From contig JAEPOG010000004.1 of assembly GCA_017643025.1 (NCBI GenBank), positions 544,141 to 608,140 on the forward strand: DNA of 64,000 bases. The letters are read 5' to 3'. A model generated the notes under the pieces. The model had not been told where the DNA came from. It searched no databases and worked only from the letters and a program-made list of their open reading frames with translations. Shown here in pieces: positions 8,889 through 17,844 of this stretch; the stretch's first letter is position 1; each line of letters starts with the position of its first letter. The translations under genes were made by a program, and so were the position numbers. Origin of the DNA: Rhizobiaceae bacterium (GTDB lineage: Bacteria > Pseudomonadota > Alphaproteobacteria > Rhizobiales > Rhizobiaceae).

Positions 8889-9782
8889 ATGGCTTCCGTT
8901 CCGTTTGACCAGCTAGACGGTCACATATGGATAAATGGCGAGTTCGTTCCCTGGGCAGCCGCCAAGATTCACGTGCTGTCGCACGGCCTGCATTATGCGA
9001 GCGCGGTGTTCGAGGGCGAGCGCGCCTATGGCGGCGAGATATTCAAGCTGACCGAGCACACAGAGCGGCTGCATGAATCGGCCCGTATCCTGGGCTTCAA
9101 GATTCCCTACAGCGTGGCCGAGATCGACGGCGCCTGCCGTCAGCTCCTGAAGATGCAGGGTTTCCAGGACGCCTATGTACGGCCGATCGCCTGGCGCGGC
9201 AGCGAGCAGATGGGCGTGTCGGCGCAGAACAACAAGATCAATTGCGCCATCGCGATCTGGCAATGGCCGAGCTATTTCGACCCGGCGCAGAAGCTGAAGG
9301 GCATTCGGCTCGACATGGCCGAATACCGCCGCCCGGATCCGCGCACGGCGCCGTCGAGATCCAAGGCTGCCGGCCTCTACATGATCTGCACCTTGTCCAA
9401 ACACGCGGCTGAGGCCAAAGGCTACGCGGATGCACTGATGCTCGACTGGCGCGGGCGCGTCGCGGAAGCGACCGGCGCCAACGTCTTTTTCGTCAAGGAC
9501 GGCGTGATCCACACGCCGGACCCTGACTGTTTCCTCGACGGCATCACCCGTCGCACGGTGATCGACCTGGCGAAACGGCGGGGCTACGAGGTAATCGAAC
9601 GTACGATCATGCCGGAGGAGCTGGAAGACTTCGAACAGTGCTTCCTCACCGGCACCGCCGCCGAAGTGACACCTGTCTCCGAGATAGGGCCCTACCGCTT
9701 CACCGTCGGCGAGATTGCCCGCAACCTCATGCTTGACTACACGGCCGAGGTGACGCCTCGCCACGCGATGGCAGCCGAGTAG
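8889..9782 (+). CDS. ilvE: Branched-chain amino acid aminotransferase (class IV)
   Basis: A 297-residue PLP enzyme that interconverts Leu, Ile and Val with their 2-oxo acids using 2-oxoglutarate/glutamate. Fold-type IV features are WINGEFVPW, HVLSHGLHYASAVFEGERAY (29-48), the PLP lysine K159 in SRSKAAGLYM, and EATGANVFFVKDG. I chose the ATG at 8889 because GGAGG at 8876-8880 is 8 bases upstream; in-frame ATGs at 8853 and 8883 are less well placed. It is divergent from the MarR operon and is followed by a clear terminator. Confidence 0.95.
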   Translation: MASVPFDQLDGHIWINGEFVPWAAAKIHVLSHGLHYASAVFEGERAYGGEIFKLTEHTERLHESARILGFKIPYSVAEIDGACRQLLKMQGFQDAYVRPIAWRGSEQMGVSAQNNKINCAIAIWQWPSYFDPAQKLKGIRLDMAEYRRPDPRTAPSRSKAAGLYMICTLSKHAAEAKGYADALMLDWRGRVAEATGANVFFVKDGVIHTPDPDCFLDGITRRTVIDLAKRRGYEVIERTIMPEELEDFEQCFLTGTAAEVTPVSEIGPYRFTVGEIARNLMLDYTAEVTPRHAMAAE

Positions 9783-9811
9783 ACAACGCAGCACAAAGTG
9801 ACCGAGACAGT

Positions 9812-9842
9812 GGGCCGGACTTCCCGTCCGGCCCGCTTTTTT
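9812..9842 (+). terminator. Rho-independent terminator after ilvE
   Basis: A perfect 9-bp stem (9812-9820 with 9826-9834) with a 5-base loop is followed by GC and six T residues (9837-9842). It starts 29 bases after the ilvE stop codon. Confidence 0.92.
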
Positions 9843-9916
9843 CGCTTTGACTCGTGCTCGATCGGAGCTTTGATGGGCCTCCCGGCGCTATGCCGGCTTG
9901 GAGGAGGCAAACAGTC

Positions 9917-10201
9917 ATGGAATCGATAGTCCCGATCATTGTTCAGGTCGTTGCCGGCATCATCGGCGGGCAGGCCGTAGGCGCGGCCGTCAAGCAGGCG
10001 GCAATGGCGCAACTGCCCAAGATCATCAGCGGCGCGGTAGGCGGCGTCGCCGGCGGCCAGATTCTTGGCGCGCTGATGGGCGATCCCGCAATGGCCGGCG
10101 CCATGAGCGGCGTTCTGGGTGACGCTGTGGGCGGCCTTGGCGGCGGCGCGATTCTCACTGGTGTCGTCGGCGCCATCATGGGTGCCATGAACAAACGCTG
10201 A
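9917..10201 (+). CDS. Small glycine-rich hydrophobic protein, function unknown
   Basis: A 94-residue protein made almost entirely of Gly, Ala, Val, Ile and Met, with repeated GG spacing (GGQAVGAAVKQAA, GGVAGGQILGALMG, GGLGGGAILTGVVG). The glycine-zipper-like pattern suggests membrane association, but I do not recognise a named family. The ATG at 9917 has GGAGGAGG 9 bases upstream, which strongly supports this start and expression; the frame opens earlier at 9854. It stands alone between ilvE and the MBL hydrolase. Confidence 0.7.
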   Translation: MESIVPIIVQVVAGIIGGQAVGAAVKQAAMAQLPKIISGAVGGVAGGQILGALMGDPAMAGAMSGVLGDAVGGLGGGAILTGVVGAIMGAMNKR

Positions 10202-10294
10202 CCTGCCGGAAGTTCAGTACGGATACGGCGGGTAACCAAGTGGACGCATGGCGCATGCGCCGTTAAGCAGGTCTCTCATTGCAGGGAGACTCTC

Positions 10295-10936
10295 ATGGGC
10301 CAGTTGCGCGCCGGCATCGTGCCGGTCACGCCGTTTCAACAGAATTGCACGATCCTGTTCGACGACGAGACCAAGGCTGGTGTCGTCGTCGATCCGGGCG
10401 GCGATGTCCCCGTCATCATGCAGACGGTCGAGGACAACGGTCTCTCCATCGGCGAAATCTGGCTGACACATGGACATATCGACCATGCCGGCGGCGCGAT
10501 GGAGATGAAGGAAAGGCTGGGCGTCGACATCATCGGTCCGCACAAGGCGGACGCGAAGATGCTGCTCGGATTGGCGGAACAGGCGCGCATGTTCGGCGTG
10601 CCCGGCGAGACCCGCAACTGCACGCCGGATCGTTTTCTCGACGAAGGCGAGACCGTATCCTTCGGCCAGCACAATTTCGAGGTGTTCCATTGCCCGGGCC
10701 ATTCGCCCGGTCACGTCGTTTTCTACAACCGCGCCGCGCAGTTCGCCCATGTCGGCGACGTGTTGTTCCACGGTTCGATCGGCCGCACCGACCTTATGGG
10801 CGGCGACCATGACGCGCTGATCCGCTCGATCAAGGAAAAGCTGTTGCCGCTTGGCGACGAGGTGGGTTTCATCTGCGGCCACGGCCCTGGAAGCAGCTTT
10901 GGCGACGAGCGCCGGTCCAACCCCTTCCTCGTTTGA
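10295..10936 (+). CDS. MBL-fold metallohydrolase (glyoxalase II-like, YcbL type)
   Basis: A 213-residue metallo-beta-lactamase-fold hydrolase of the short glyoxalase II/YcbL group. Metal ligands are visible in LTHGHIDHAGG (around residues 52-62), the later His in CPGHSPGHVVFY, the Asp in HVGDVLFHGSIGRTDL, and the final His in ICGHGPGSSFG. Family members hydrolyse thioesters such as S-lactoylglutathione; the substrate here is inferred only. An SD-like GGGAGA lies 7 to 8 bases before the ATG. Confidence 0.92.
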   Translation: MGQLRAGIVPVTPFQQNCTILFDDETKAGVVVDPGGDVPVIMQTVEDNGLSIGEIWLTHGHIDHAGGAMEMKERLGVDIIGPHKADAKMLLGLAEQARMFGVPGETRNCTPDRFLDEGETVSFGQHNFEVFHCPGHSPGHVVFYNRAAQFAHVGDVLFHGSIGRTDLMGGDHDALIRSIKEKLLPLGDEVGFICGHGPGSSFGDERRSNPFLV

Positions 10937-10937
10937 C

Positions 10938-10967
10938 GAAAAAGAGCGCCGCCATCGCTGGCGGCGC
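10938..10967 (-). terminator. Rho-independent terminator for the BA14K gene
   Basis: An 8-bp perfect stem (10946-10953 with 10960-10967) and a 6-base loop. Read on the minus strand it is followed by TCTTTTT, so it fits termination of the BA14K transcript. It also lies 9 bases past the stop of the MBL gene but lacks a T-run in that direction. Confidence 0.7.
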
Positions 10968-11008
10968 AAGGAAAGGGGCAGGGACCCCAGGGTAGGTACT
11001 GGGAAGAA

Positions 11009-11449
11009 CTAGTCGGCGATGCAGAACCGCTTCTCGCCGCCATAGGTTGTGAACGTGCCATCGGCGGGATTGAAGCTGCGATAGCGGGCCTCGCAATAAC
11101 GGTACCAGCCTGCGCTCCAGGGCTCGAGCGATGCGCTGTATCCGGCTTCGACGGGATACGCGGCACGCGGCGGGATAGGGAAGAAGTCGCGCTCGGGCGA
11201 TGGGCGTGGCCTTTTGTAAGGATTCTCGCTCGCGTTGGATGTGCCTGTCTGCTGCTCGCTGAGGATGCCGACTACGATCGCGCCCAGCGCAAGTCCGATG
11301 ATGCCGGCTCCGATTGCCTCGCCGACGCGGTCGTTGCTTCGCTCGACATGGTGGCGGCGATGATCGCGCGCTTCGGCGGCCGGCATTGCGGACAACACCA
11401 CAGCCGCGGTTGAAACCGAAAGGACCAGCGATCGGAAAAGGTTCTTCAT
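11009..11449 (-). CDS. BA14K family protein
   Basis: A 146-residue exported protein. It has a signal peptide (about residues 1-28, cleavage near AAEARD), a His/Arg-rich stretch, a hydrophobic Gly/Ala segment (AIGAGIIGLALGAIVVGIL, about 46-64), a Pro-rich linker, and a C-terminal BA14K module with WYRYCEARYRSFNPADGTF and a final Cys. Brucella BA14K is an immunoreactive, lectin-like protein linked to envelope integrity. The ATG at 11449 has GGAGACACGAGA just upstream. A terminator follows at 10938-10967. Confidence 0.9.
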   Translation of the reverse strand: MKNLFRSLVLSVSTAAVVLSAMPAAEARDHRRHHVERSNDRVGEAIGAGIIGLALGAIVVGILSEQQTGTSNASENPYKRPRPSPERDFFPIPPRAAYPVEAGYSASLEPWSAGWYRYCEARYRSFNPADGTFTTYGGEKRFCIAD

Positions 11450-11721
11450 TCTCGTGTCTCCGTTGGGCGATGCCGCAGGCGCGGCTTCGCATCTTTGACA
11501 CAAGACTAGGGATTGCTTGCTGAACCCAAGCTGAACGGCGGGAGGTGCAAGAAAAGAGCGCGTCCGCTGGCCGTTATGATCGCACACTTTCGCCGCGCGG
11601 CATCATGCTGTCATGCCCGCGAAAATGAGGTCGAAGCGTTGCCTCACAATCGTGACGCTGGGCGGTGCGCGCCGCCCGGCGTATTCGTCAAGACCGGGAA
11701 TGCAGTACCCGGCGGCTGGGA

Positions 11722-11934
11722 CTAGCCCAGTGTAAGATTGACCGCCTTCGGTCCCTTGCCGCGCTGATCCGGTTCGGTATCGAAGGAGACCTTCTGTCCA
11801 TCTTCGAGACCGGGCAGGCCGGACGCCTGGACGGCAGAGATATGGACGAAAATGTCCTTCCCGCCCTCATCCGGGGTAATAAAGCCGAACCCCTTGGCAT
11901 GGTTGAAGAATTTGACGGTTCCCGTCTGGGGCAT
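11722..11934 (-). CDS. cspA: Cold-shock protein, CspA family (copy 1)
   Basis: A 70-residue single cold-shock domain that binds single-stranded RNA and DNA. Both RNA-binding motifs are present: KGFGFITP (RNP1) and DIFVHISAV (RNP2). AAGGAG lies 9 bases upstream of the ATG. About 172 bases upstream is a 31-bp element also present upstream of the second copy. The two proteins are highly similar and probably a local duplication. Confidence 0.96.
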   Translation of the reverse strand: MPQTGTVKFFNHAKGFGFITPDEGGKDIFVHISAVQASGLPGLEDGQKVSFDTEPDQRGKGPKAVNLTLG

Positions 11935-12106
11935 TGGGGAAACTCCTTGCTCTCCCAACTTCCATGTGTGCGGCATCGCCACACGTCTCAGTCGTTCACT
12001 GCGGGAGAAGAAACAGTCGGGTAAGCGCCGCGGCGTTTCAGGTGCTTCTGGTCGCGCAAACCGCCCGGTACGGCCTTTCCAAACACGACCCGGGCCCAAT
12101 TATTTG

Positions 12107-12137
12107 TCCAGTCTCCGGGCCCGCAAATGCCCGAACG
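12107..12137 (-). promoter_or_regulatory. Duplicated 31-bp cspA upstream element, copy 1
   Basis: These 31 bases match 12587-12617 at 28 of 31 positions without a gap, while flanking sequence is unrelated. On the coding strand it begins CGTTCGGGCATTT and ends CCCGGAGACTGGA. It lies 172 bases upstream of the copy-1 start. A promoter, a 5'-UTR thermosensor part or a protein site are all possible; I cannot tell which. Confidence 0.65.
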
Positions 12138-12182
12138 AAAGGAATGTTCCCCATTTTGGAAAGACGGGCAAGAGAAAGTTTC

Positions 12183-12255
12183 GCGAGCGCGCACGTACGC
12201 GCTCGCCGAAGCCGCCCGGAAATCCCGGCCGCGACGCCGCTCGCCACCGGGATTT
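12183..12255 (-). terminator. Tandem hairpins downstream of cspA copy 2 (weak terminator)
   Basis: Two inverted repeats lie between the csp genes: 12220-12228 with 12247-12255 (9 bp, 18-base loop) and 12183-12191 with 12198-12206 (9 bp, 6-base loop). In the minus direction the second is followed by GAAACTTTC rather than a clean T-run. They may terminate copy 2 weakly or stabilise its 3' end. Confidence 0.4.
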
Positions 12256-12273
12256 GGCATGTAACTGGGGCCG

Positions 12274-12486
12274 TTATTGGGCCTGGAGATTAACCGCCTT
12301 TGGGCCTTTGCCCTTGCGGTCGGGCTCCACGTCGAAGGAGACGCTCTGGCCGTCTACGAGCGTGTGCAGGCCCGACGCCTCGACGGCCGAAATGTGGACG
12401 AAAACGTCCTTGCCGCCATCGTCCGGCGTGATGAAGCCGAAGCCCTTGCTCGCATTGAAGAATTTTACCTTGCCGGTCTGTGCCAT
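12274..12486 (-). CDS. cspA: Cold-shock protein, CspA family (copy 2)
   Basis: A 70-residue cold-shock domain protein with [12 protein letters not shown] and [13 protein letters not shown], closely similar to the neighbouring copy 1. It is expected to act as an RNA chaperone. AAGGAG lies 8 bases before the ATG. The conserved 31-bp element lies 100 bases upstream of the start, closer than in copy 1. Confidence 0.96.
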   Translation of the reverse strand: MAQTGKVKFFNASKGFGFITPDDGGKDVFVHISAVEASGLHTLVDGQSVSFDVEPDRKGKGPKAVNLQAQ

Positions 12487-12586
12487 CGCGGAAGCTCCTT
12501 ATCCCGCTCAGTAATCGCGTCCGCGCCTCGTGCGTGGTTTCGCCTTGTCGAGTTTTCAATATTCGGGGAAAGGCGCCTTGTGACGT

Positions 12587-12617
12587 TCCAGTCTCCGGGT
12601 CAGAAAATGCCCGAACG
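12587..12617 (-). promoter_or_regulatory. Duplicated 31-bp cspA upstream element, copy 2
   Basis: This matches 12107-12137 at 28 of 31 positions. The three differences are clustered in the middle, and both outer arms are identical. The rest of 12487-12821 (335 bases) shows no gene; it holds the cspA leader on one side and the DUF2189 upstream region on the other. Confidence 0.65.
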
Positions 12618-12821
12618 CGCCGCGCTATGCCACGAAAGTGAACGCCCGGCAAGCCGCATCCATCGACACGGCCAGCCGTTGCGCTATCCTGAACTGGATG
12701 GTCTGCGCGACCGGCTGCTGGCTGCGGACCGCGCACATCGACGGTCGCACAGGTCATGCCACGGTCCCGGCGGGACAATCCGGATGGCGTCCCGCGCTGG
12801 ATTAGCAAGGGAGGTGCGGCC

Positions 12822-13619
12822 ATGACCGCCTTTCACATTCTTGCCGATGCCCAGGGTGCGGTTCCCAAGCCGAAGGTGAACCGCATCGCACTCGGCGATC
12901 TTGCGGATGCATTGCGCGCAGGCATCGAGGATTTCGTCGCCATGCCCTCGCACATCATCTTCATTGTCATCATGTATCCGCTGATCGGCGTGGTGCTTGC
13001 CGCCTGGACCTCGACGGCGAGCGCCCTGCCCCTGATCTTTCCGCTCGCTTCCGGCTTCGCCCTCATCGGGCCATTCGCCGCTATCGGCCTCTACGAAATC
13101 AGCCGTCGCCGCGAAGTCGGCATCGTGACCAGATGGCAGGATGCGCTGGAGGTGCGCAAATCGCCTGCACTGCCGGCAATCGCATGGGTGGGAGCCGTCA
13201 TGGTCGCCATCTTCATCGCCTGGATGCTGGTGGCGCAGGGACTTTATGTGTGGCTTTTCGGGCCGGTGCCCCCGGGGTCGATCACCGAGTTCGCAACCAA
13301 CGTGTTCTACACAAGCGAAGGATGGACGCTGATCGTGCTCGGCAACCTCGCAGGCTTTGTTTTCGCCGTGGCGGCGTTGTGCACCGGCATCGTCTCGTTT
13401 CCGCTGCTGCTGGATCGGGATGTCGGCGCATGGGCGGCGATCAGCACCTCATGGCGGGCAGCGGCAGCCAATCCCGTAGAGGTCGCCGCCTGGGGCCTGG
13501 TTGTTGCGGCGCTGCTCGTCATCGGCAGCATCCCGGTCTTTGCCGGACTGATCATCGTTCTGCCGGTGCTCGGCCACGCAACCTGGCACCTCTACCGGAA
13601 GCTGGTGGCGCCGGAGTGA
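12822..13619 (+). CDS. DUF2189 family integral membrane protein
   Basis: A 265-residue polytopic membrane protein of the DUF2189 family; its function is unknown. It begins with a soluble segment (VNRIALGDLADALRAGIEDF), then about six hydrophobic segments. The loop after the second helix carries GLYEISRRREVG, a family-typical motif. The ATG at 12822 has GGGAGG 7 bases upstream; the frame extends to 12756 without support. The stop lies 4 bases before the convergent DM13 gene. Confidence 0.85.
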   Translation: MTAFHILADAQGAVPKPKVNRIALGDLADALRAGIEDFVAMPSHIIFIVIMYPLIGVVLAAWTSTASALPLIFPLASGFALIGPFAAIGLYEISRRREVGIVTRWQDALEVRKSPALPAIAWVGAVMVAIFIAWMLVAQGLYVWLFGPVPPGSITEFATNVFYTSEGWTLIVLGNLAGFVFAVAALCTGIVSFPLLLDRDVGAWAAISTSWRAAAANPVEVAAWGLVVAALLVIGSIPVFAGLIIVLPVLGHATWHLYRKLVAPE

Positions 13620-13623
13620 ACGC

Positions 13624-14103
13624 CTAACCCTCGAAAGTCAGGTCAGCCGGCGAGATAAGGACCGAGAACTTCTGGCACCAGATCAGGACGGTCGGATAGT
13701 CCGCAAGGTCCACCCCGGCCGGTATGGTGTAATTCTGGCTGCCCTCGAATGCCTTGAGGCGACCAAGATCGATATACATGGCGGTGCCCAGATCACCCGA
13801 CGAGCGGACATTGGCCTTGGGCACCAGATAGACGTGGTAGTCCGGCCCCGGCCCGACCTTGAAGTCCTCGTGCAGGAAAACAGTGTCGGAATAGACCGAA
13901 ACGCCGCCTTCGCCGTAATGGATCGGATCGCTCGGATTGGCGTGGATGAAGGTTCCCTCGGCGACCTTGTCGGTCTGGACCGTCTGAAGTTCCTCCGTCG
14001 CCGGCGGCGGCGGGAAGACATAGGGAAACAGGAAGAAGCCAAGCGCTACGCCTGCTCCGACACCGAGGAGTCCCCCGATCAGAAATGTGATCACATAGCG
14101 CAT
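13624..14103 (-). CDS. DM13 domain-containing membrane-anchored protein
   Basis: A 159-residue protein with one N-terminal membrane helix (about residues 4-30, Gly/Phe-rich) and a DM13 domain outside the membrane. DM13 domains are proposed to act in extracytoplasmic redox or adhesion chemistry through a conserved Cys; here that Cys is in VLIWCQKFSVLIS near the C-terminus. HEDFKVGPGPDYHVYLV is also typical. The ATG overlaps the apt stop codon by one base, so it is probably cotranscribed with apt. Confidence 0.87.
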   Translation of the reverse strand: MRYVITFLIGGLLGVGAGVALGFFLFPYVFPPPPATEELQTVQTDKVAEGTFIHANPSDPIHYGEGGVSVYSDTVFLHEDFKVGPGPDYHVYLVPKANVRSSGDLGTAMYIDLGRLKAFEGSQNYTIPAGVDLADYPTVLIWCQKFSVLISPADLTFEG

Positions 14104-14648
14104 CAGTGCCCCTCATAGGCGATCAGCGTGCGCACATCGACGCCGAGCGCTTCCAGCTTCTTGCGCCCGCCGAGATCGGGCAGGTCGATGACGAAGCACG
14201 CCGCCACGATATTCGCACCCATCTGCCGCAGCAGCTTGACCGCGCCTTCCGCGGTGCCGCCCGTCGCGATCAGGTCGTCGACGAGGATTACCCGCTCGCC
14301 TTCCTTCACCGCATCCTTGTGCATCTCCATCTCGTCGATACCGTATTCGAGACTGTAGGCGACGCGCACCGTCTCGTGCGGCAGCTTGCCCTTCTTGCGG
14401 ATCGGAATGAAGCCGGAGGAAAGCTGGTGCGCGATCGCCCCGCCAAGGATGAATCCCCGCGCCTCGATGCCGGCAATCTTGTCGACCTTCTCGCCCGCAT
14501 AGGGATGCACCAGCTCATCGACGGCGCGGCGGAAAGCGCGCGCATTGCCGAGCAGCGTGGTGATGTCGCGGAACAGGATACCCGGCTTCGGATAGTCCGG
14601 AATGGTGCGGATGGCCGCGAGCAGCGTGTCTTCAAGTGAAGGTTTCAT
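14103..14648 (-). CDS. apt: Adenine phosphoribosyltransferase
   Basis: A 181-residue purine salvage enzyme that makes AMP from adenine and PRPP. The PRPP-binding segment is [18 protein letters not shown] (about 119-136). FRDITTLL and [14 protein letters not shown] are also diagnostic. It is downstream of the petABC operon but separated from petC by a terminator, so it should have its own promoter in the 14649-14700 gap. Its stop overlaps the start of the DM13 gene. Confidence 0.97.
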   Translation of the reverse strand: MKPSLEDTLLAAIRTIPDYPKPGILFRDITTLLGNARAFRRAVDELVHPYAGEKVDKIAGIEARGFILGGAIAHQLSSGFIPIRKKGKLPHETVRVAYSLEYGIDEMEMHKDAVKEGERVILVDDLIATGGTAEGAVKLLRQMGANIVAACFVIDLPDLGGRKKLEALGVDVRTLIAYEGH

Positions 14649-14700
14649 CTGGCCCCGCCTGTTCCCGTCAATGTATTCTTGCAGCGTTCGACGCCAAATG

Positions 14701-14723
14701 AAAAGGGCGCCTTTCGGCGCCCT
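14701..14723 (-). terminator. Rho-independent terminator of petABC
   Basis: A perfect 8-bp stem (14704-14711 with 14716-14723) closed by a GAAA tetraloop on the minus strand is followed by four T residues. It begins 21 bases past the petC stop and separates the bc1 operon from apt. Confidence 0.82.
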
Positions 14724-14744
14724 GGAATTCGGTATCGCGTCTCT

Positions 14745-15593
14745 TTAGTGAGCCTCGTTCGCCCACACCTTGCGCTTGGTCAGAAAGACAAGACCGGCAA
14801 ACAGGATCAGGAAAATGATCACGACGAAGCCGGTCTGCTTGCGCGCTTCCATGTGAGGTTCCGCCGCCCACATCAGGAAGGCCGAGACGTCTTTTGCGTA
14901 CTGCTCGACCGTCTCGGGCGAGCCGTCGTCATAAGTCACGACGCCTTCAGCCAGCGGCGGCGGCATGGCAAGCGCCGGACCGCCGATATAGTGAGGGTTA
15001 TAATAGGTGCCCGGCTGGAGCTCGACGCCTGCAGGCGCGTCCTCATAGCCCGTCAGCAGGCCGTAGATGTAGTCCGGTCCGTTCTCCGCATACTGGGTGA
15101 AGATGTCGAAGATGAAGGTCGGGAAGCCACGCTCGACACCGCGCGCCTTGGCGATCAGCGAGAGGTCCGGCGGCGCCGCGCCATTGTTGGAAGCGGCTGC
15201 CTGCTCCGGATTCGCAAACGGCGCCGGGAAGTAATCGGACGCGATGCCCGGTCGCTCGAACATGTCGCCGTTGGAGTCCGGTCCGTCCGGGATGGTGTAT
15301 TCGGCGGCGAGCGCGTCCACCTGCGCTTCCGAATAGCCGAGGGCCTCGAGCGTGCGGAACGCCACCAGATCCATCGAGTGGCAGGCCGAGCACGCCTCCC
15401 GATAGACCTTGAGGCCGCGCTGCAGCTGGCCCATGTCGTAGGTGCCAAACGGCCCGGCGAACGACCAGCTCTGTTCGACCGGTTTCTCGATCGGGTAGTG
15501 CGGCGTGCCGCCTTCTTCCTCGGCGGCAACTGCTCCGCCGCTAACGGCGAGGCTCAGCCCGAGCGCCAGAATTCCCTTGAGGATCAGTTTCAT
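14745..15593 (-). CDS. petC: Cytochrome c1, bc1 complex
   Basis: A 282-residue membrane-anchored c-type cytochrome of complex III that carries electrons from the Rieske centre to soluble or membrane cytochrome c. It has a signal peptide (1-23), the haem site CSACH (C68, C71, H72), an AMPPPL segment holding the likely axial Met, and a C-terminal membrane anchor (about 258-274). The ATG at 15593 with AAAGGAC upstream was chosen over a longer frame that runs antisense-like through petB. It is a stand-alone protein, not fused to cytochrome b as in Bradyrhizobium FbcH. Confidence 0.96.
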   Translation of the reverse strand: MKLILKGILALGLSLAVSGGAVAAEEEGGTPHYPIEKPVEQSWSFAGPFGTYDMGQLQRGLKVYREACSACHSMDLVAFRTLEALGYSEAQVDALAAEYTIPDGPDSNGDMFERPGIASDYFPAPFANPEQAAASNNGAAPPDLSLIAKARGVERGFPTFIFDIFTQYAENGPDYIYGLLTGYEDAPAGVELQPGTYYNPHYIGGPALAMPPPLAEGVVTYDDGSPETVEQYAKDVSAFLMWAAEPHMEARKQTGFVVIIFLILFAGLVFLTKRKVWANEAH

Positions 15594-15622
15594 CAGAAGT
15601 CCTTTCGAGCCTCGGTCTGCGC

Positions 15623-16936
15623 TCAGCCTCTGGTTTCGGGCGATGCGGTGCTGGCCGCGGGCTGTGCGGCCGCCTGGCCGCTGCCCTTGTTCTTCTCGAG
15701 CACGGCTTCCGTGATCGAGTTCGGCAACTTCTTCGGCGTCTCGATAAGGCCGAGGAGCGGCATGATCACGATGAAGAAGGCGAAGTAATAGAGCGTGCCG
15801 ATCTGCGCCATGATGACGTAGGAGCCTTCCGCCGGCCGCGAACCAAGCCAGCCGAGGAAGATCGTGTCGGCGACGAACAGCCAGAAGAACAGCTTGTACC
15901 ACGGGCGGTAAACGGCCGAGCGAACCTTCGACGTATCGAGCCATGGCACGACGAACAGGATGGCGATCGAGCCGAACATGGCCAGCACGCCGCCGAGCTT
16001 GGAGTCGATCGGTCCGATGCTGAACGTGATGGCGCGCAGGATCGCGTAGAACGGCAGGTAGTACCACTCCGGCACGATGTGGGCCGGCGTCTTCAGCGGG
16101 TTGGCTTCGATGTAGTTGTCCGGATGCCCGAGGAAATTGGGCATGTAGAAGATGAAGTAGGCGAAGACCGCGACGAACACGACCATCGCGAAGGCGTCCT
16201 TTGCCGTCGCATGCGGCGAGAAGGGAACCGTGTCGCCCTTGGACTTCGGCTCGATGCCCGTCGGGTTGGTCTGCCCGGTCACATGCAGCGCCCAGATGTG
16301 CAGCACGACGACGCCGGCGATCATGAACGGCAGCAGGTAGTGCAGCGAGAAGAAGCGGTTAAGGGTCGGATTGTCGACCGCGAAGCCGCCCAGCAGCAGT
16401 TGCTGGATCCACTCGCCGACCAGCGGAATGGCGGTGAAGAAGCCAGTGATGACCGTGGCGCCCCAGAAGCTCATCTGTCCCCAGGGAAGCACATAGCCCA
16501 TGAAGCCGGTTGCCATCATCAAGAGGTAGATGATGCAGCCAAGGATCCACAGCAGCTCGCGCGGCGCCTTGTAGGAGCCGTAATAGAGCCCGCGGAACAT
16601 GTGGATGTAGACGGCGATGAAGAAGAACGACGCGCCGTTGGCGTGCATGTAGCGCAGCAGCCAGCCCGAATTCACGTCGCGCATGATCTTCTCGACCGAA
16701 TCGAAGGCGAGCGAGGTATGCGCTGTGTAGTGCATCGCAAGCACGACGCCGGTCAGGATCTGCACGACCAGCATGATCGTGAGAATGCCGCCGAAGGTGT
16801 AGGCGTAGTTCAGGTTGCGCGGCACCGGGTAGGCCACGAAGGAATCGTACACCAGCCGGGGCAGCGGCAGCCGCTGGTCGATCCAGCGTTCAATGCCGGT
16901 TTTGGGCTCGTAGGTGGAATGTGCGCCGACGCTCAT
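15623..16936 (-). CDS. petB: Cytochrome b, bc1 complex
   Basis: A 437-residue core subunit with eight predicted membrane helices, binding haems bL and bH and the Qo and Qi quinone sites. Paired haem His residues lie in [20 protein letters not shown] and in the [20 protein letters not shown] segment. The Qo-site PEWY motif is present in [12 protein letters not shown]. The C-terminus carries a Gln/Ala/Ser-rich cytoplasmic tail. The start [20 protein letters not shown] at 16936 fits the family; the open frame extends further only through petA in another frame. Confidence 0.97.
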   Translation of the reverse strand: MSVGAHSTYEPKTGIERWIDQRLPLPRLVYDSFVAYPVPRNLNYAYTFGGILTIMLVVQILTGVVLAMHYTAHTSLAFDSVEKIMRDVNSGWLLRYMHANGASFFFIAVYIHMFRGLYYGSYKAPRELLWILGCIIYLLMMATGFMGYVLPWGQMSFWGATVITGFFTAIPLVGEWIQQLLLGGFAVDNPTLNRFFSLHYLLPFMIAGVVVLHIWALHVTGQTNPTGIEPKSKGDTVPFSPHATAKDAFAMVVFVAVFAYFIFYMPNFLGHPDNYIEANPLKTPAHIVPEWYYLPFYAILRAITFSIGPIDSKLGGVLAMFGSIAILFVVPWLDTSKVRSAVYRPWYKLFFWLFVADTIFLGWLGSRPAEGSYVIMAQIGTLYYFAFFIVIMPLLGLIETPKKLPNSITEAVLEKNKGSGQAAAQPAASTASPETRG

Positions 16937-16956
16937 GTCGCGTGCCCTTCTCTGCC

Positions 16957-17520
16957 TCAGCCGATCTCGATCGACGTATCGGAGGTGAACGTAAATGTCG
17001 GAACGGGCAGATTGGTCGGTGCCGGTCCCTTCCGGATACGCCCTGCCGTGTCGTAGTGCGAACCGTGGCAGGGGCAGAACCATCCGCCGAAATCGCCTGC
17101 CTGGCCGAGCGGCACGCAGCCGAGATGGGTGCAGACGCCGACCATCACGAGCCAGTTTTCCTTGCCCTCGCCCGCCGAGCGAGCCAGATCGGTCGCCGGC
17201 GCATCGGCCGCCACGTTGGCGTTGCGCGCCACGGGATCCTTGAGGTCGTCGAGCTCGACGTTGCGTGCAGCTTCGATCTCGGCTTCGGTGCGGTTGCGGA
17301 TGAATACCGGCTGGCCGCGCCACTTGGCAGTGATCGACATACCAGGCTCGACACCGGAGACATCGACTTCGATGGTCGCCAGCGCCAGTGTCGATGCATC
17401 CGGCCGCATATTATCGATGAACGGCCAGGCAACGCCTGCGGCGCCCACGGCGCCCGCCATGCCTGTCGCAATGTAGAGGAAATCGCGCCTGTTCGGTTCG
17501 GAGGTTTCGGTAGCGCTCAC
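16957..17520 (-). CDS. petA: Rieske iron-sulfur subunit, bc1 complex
   Basis: A 187-residue Rieske protein, first gene of the petABC operon. A Tat-type N-terminus (NRRDFLY, residues 10-16) precedes a membrane helix (about 17-37). The 2Fe-2S ligands are in CTHLGC and CPCHGS, with GWF before the second box. It oxidises ubiquinol at the Qo site and passes electrons to cytochrome c1. petB starts 20 bases downstream. Confidence 0.97.
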   Translation of the reverse strand: MSATETSEPNRRDFLYIATGMAGAVGAAGVAWPFIDNMRPDASTLALATIEVDVSGVEPGMSITAKWRGQPVFIRNRTEAEIEAARNVELDDLKDPVARNANVAADAPATDLARSAGEGKENWLVMVGVCTHLGCVPLGQAGDFGGWFCPCHGSHYDTAGRIRKGPAPTNLPVPTFTFTSDTSIEIG

Positions 17521-17844
17521 GAGACTGGCATCCTTTCGGCATCGCTGGTCGCGGGAAGCATTCTGGATCGCGAATCCGGCCGCCCGGTCCTCGAAAGGCC
17601 GAGCCGTTCGCCCGCGGAATCCCCCTGCGTTCGGCGTTGGGTTCTATGCGCGCGAGCTAGGCTTGTCCAGACGCCCCCGGCGGTTGACGGCAGTTTGTCG
17701 CGGGCCACGGGGAAGAGTTGTGCATGACACCGTCCGGACAGGGCAAGACATGATGCGATTCATGGGCTCCAGCATGCCGTCTGGCACAAGCCAGAGGTAC
17801 CGAAGGTCCACGACCGCGTGCCGGCGACGGGCTAGCCTGCGGCA
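17521..17844. other. Intergenic region upstream of petABC and the cupin locus
   Basis: These 324 bases lie between two divergent loci. I see no convincing coding sequence on either strand and no clear -35/-10 pair. The petABC promoter must be here on the minus strand. Confidence 0.5.

Noticed and set aside
14745..16067. Longer 440-codon frame ending as petC
   Set aside because: The first 157 codons overlap petB in another frame; the signal peptide and ribosome binding site place the start at 15593.
15623..17323. 566-codon frame ending as petB
   Set aside because: The N-terminal part is an out-of-frame reading of petA; cytochrome b begins at 16936.
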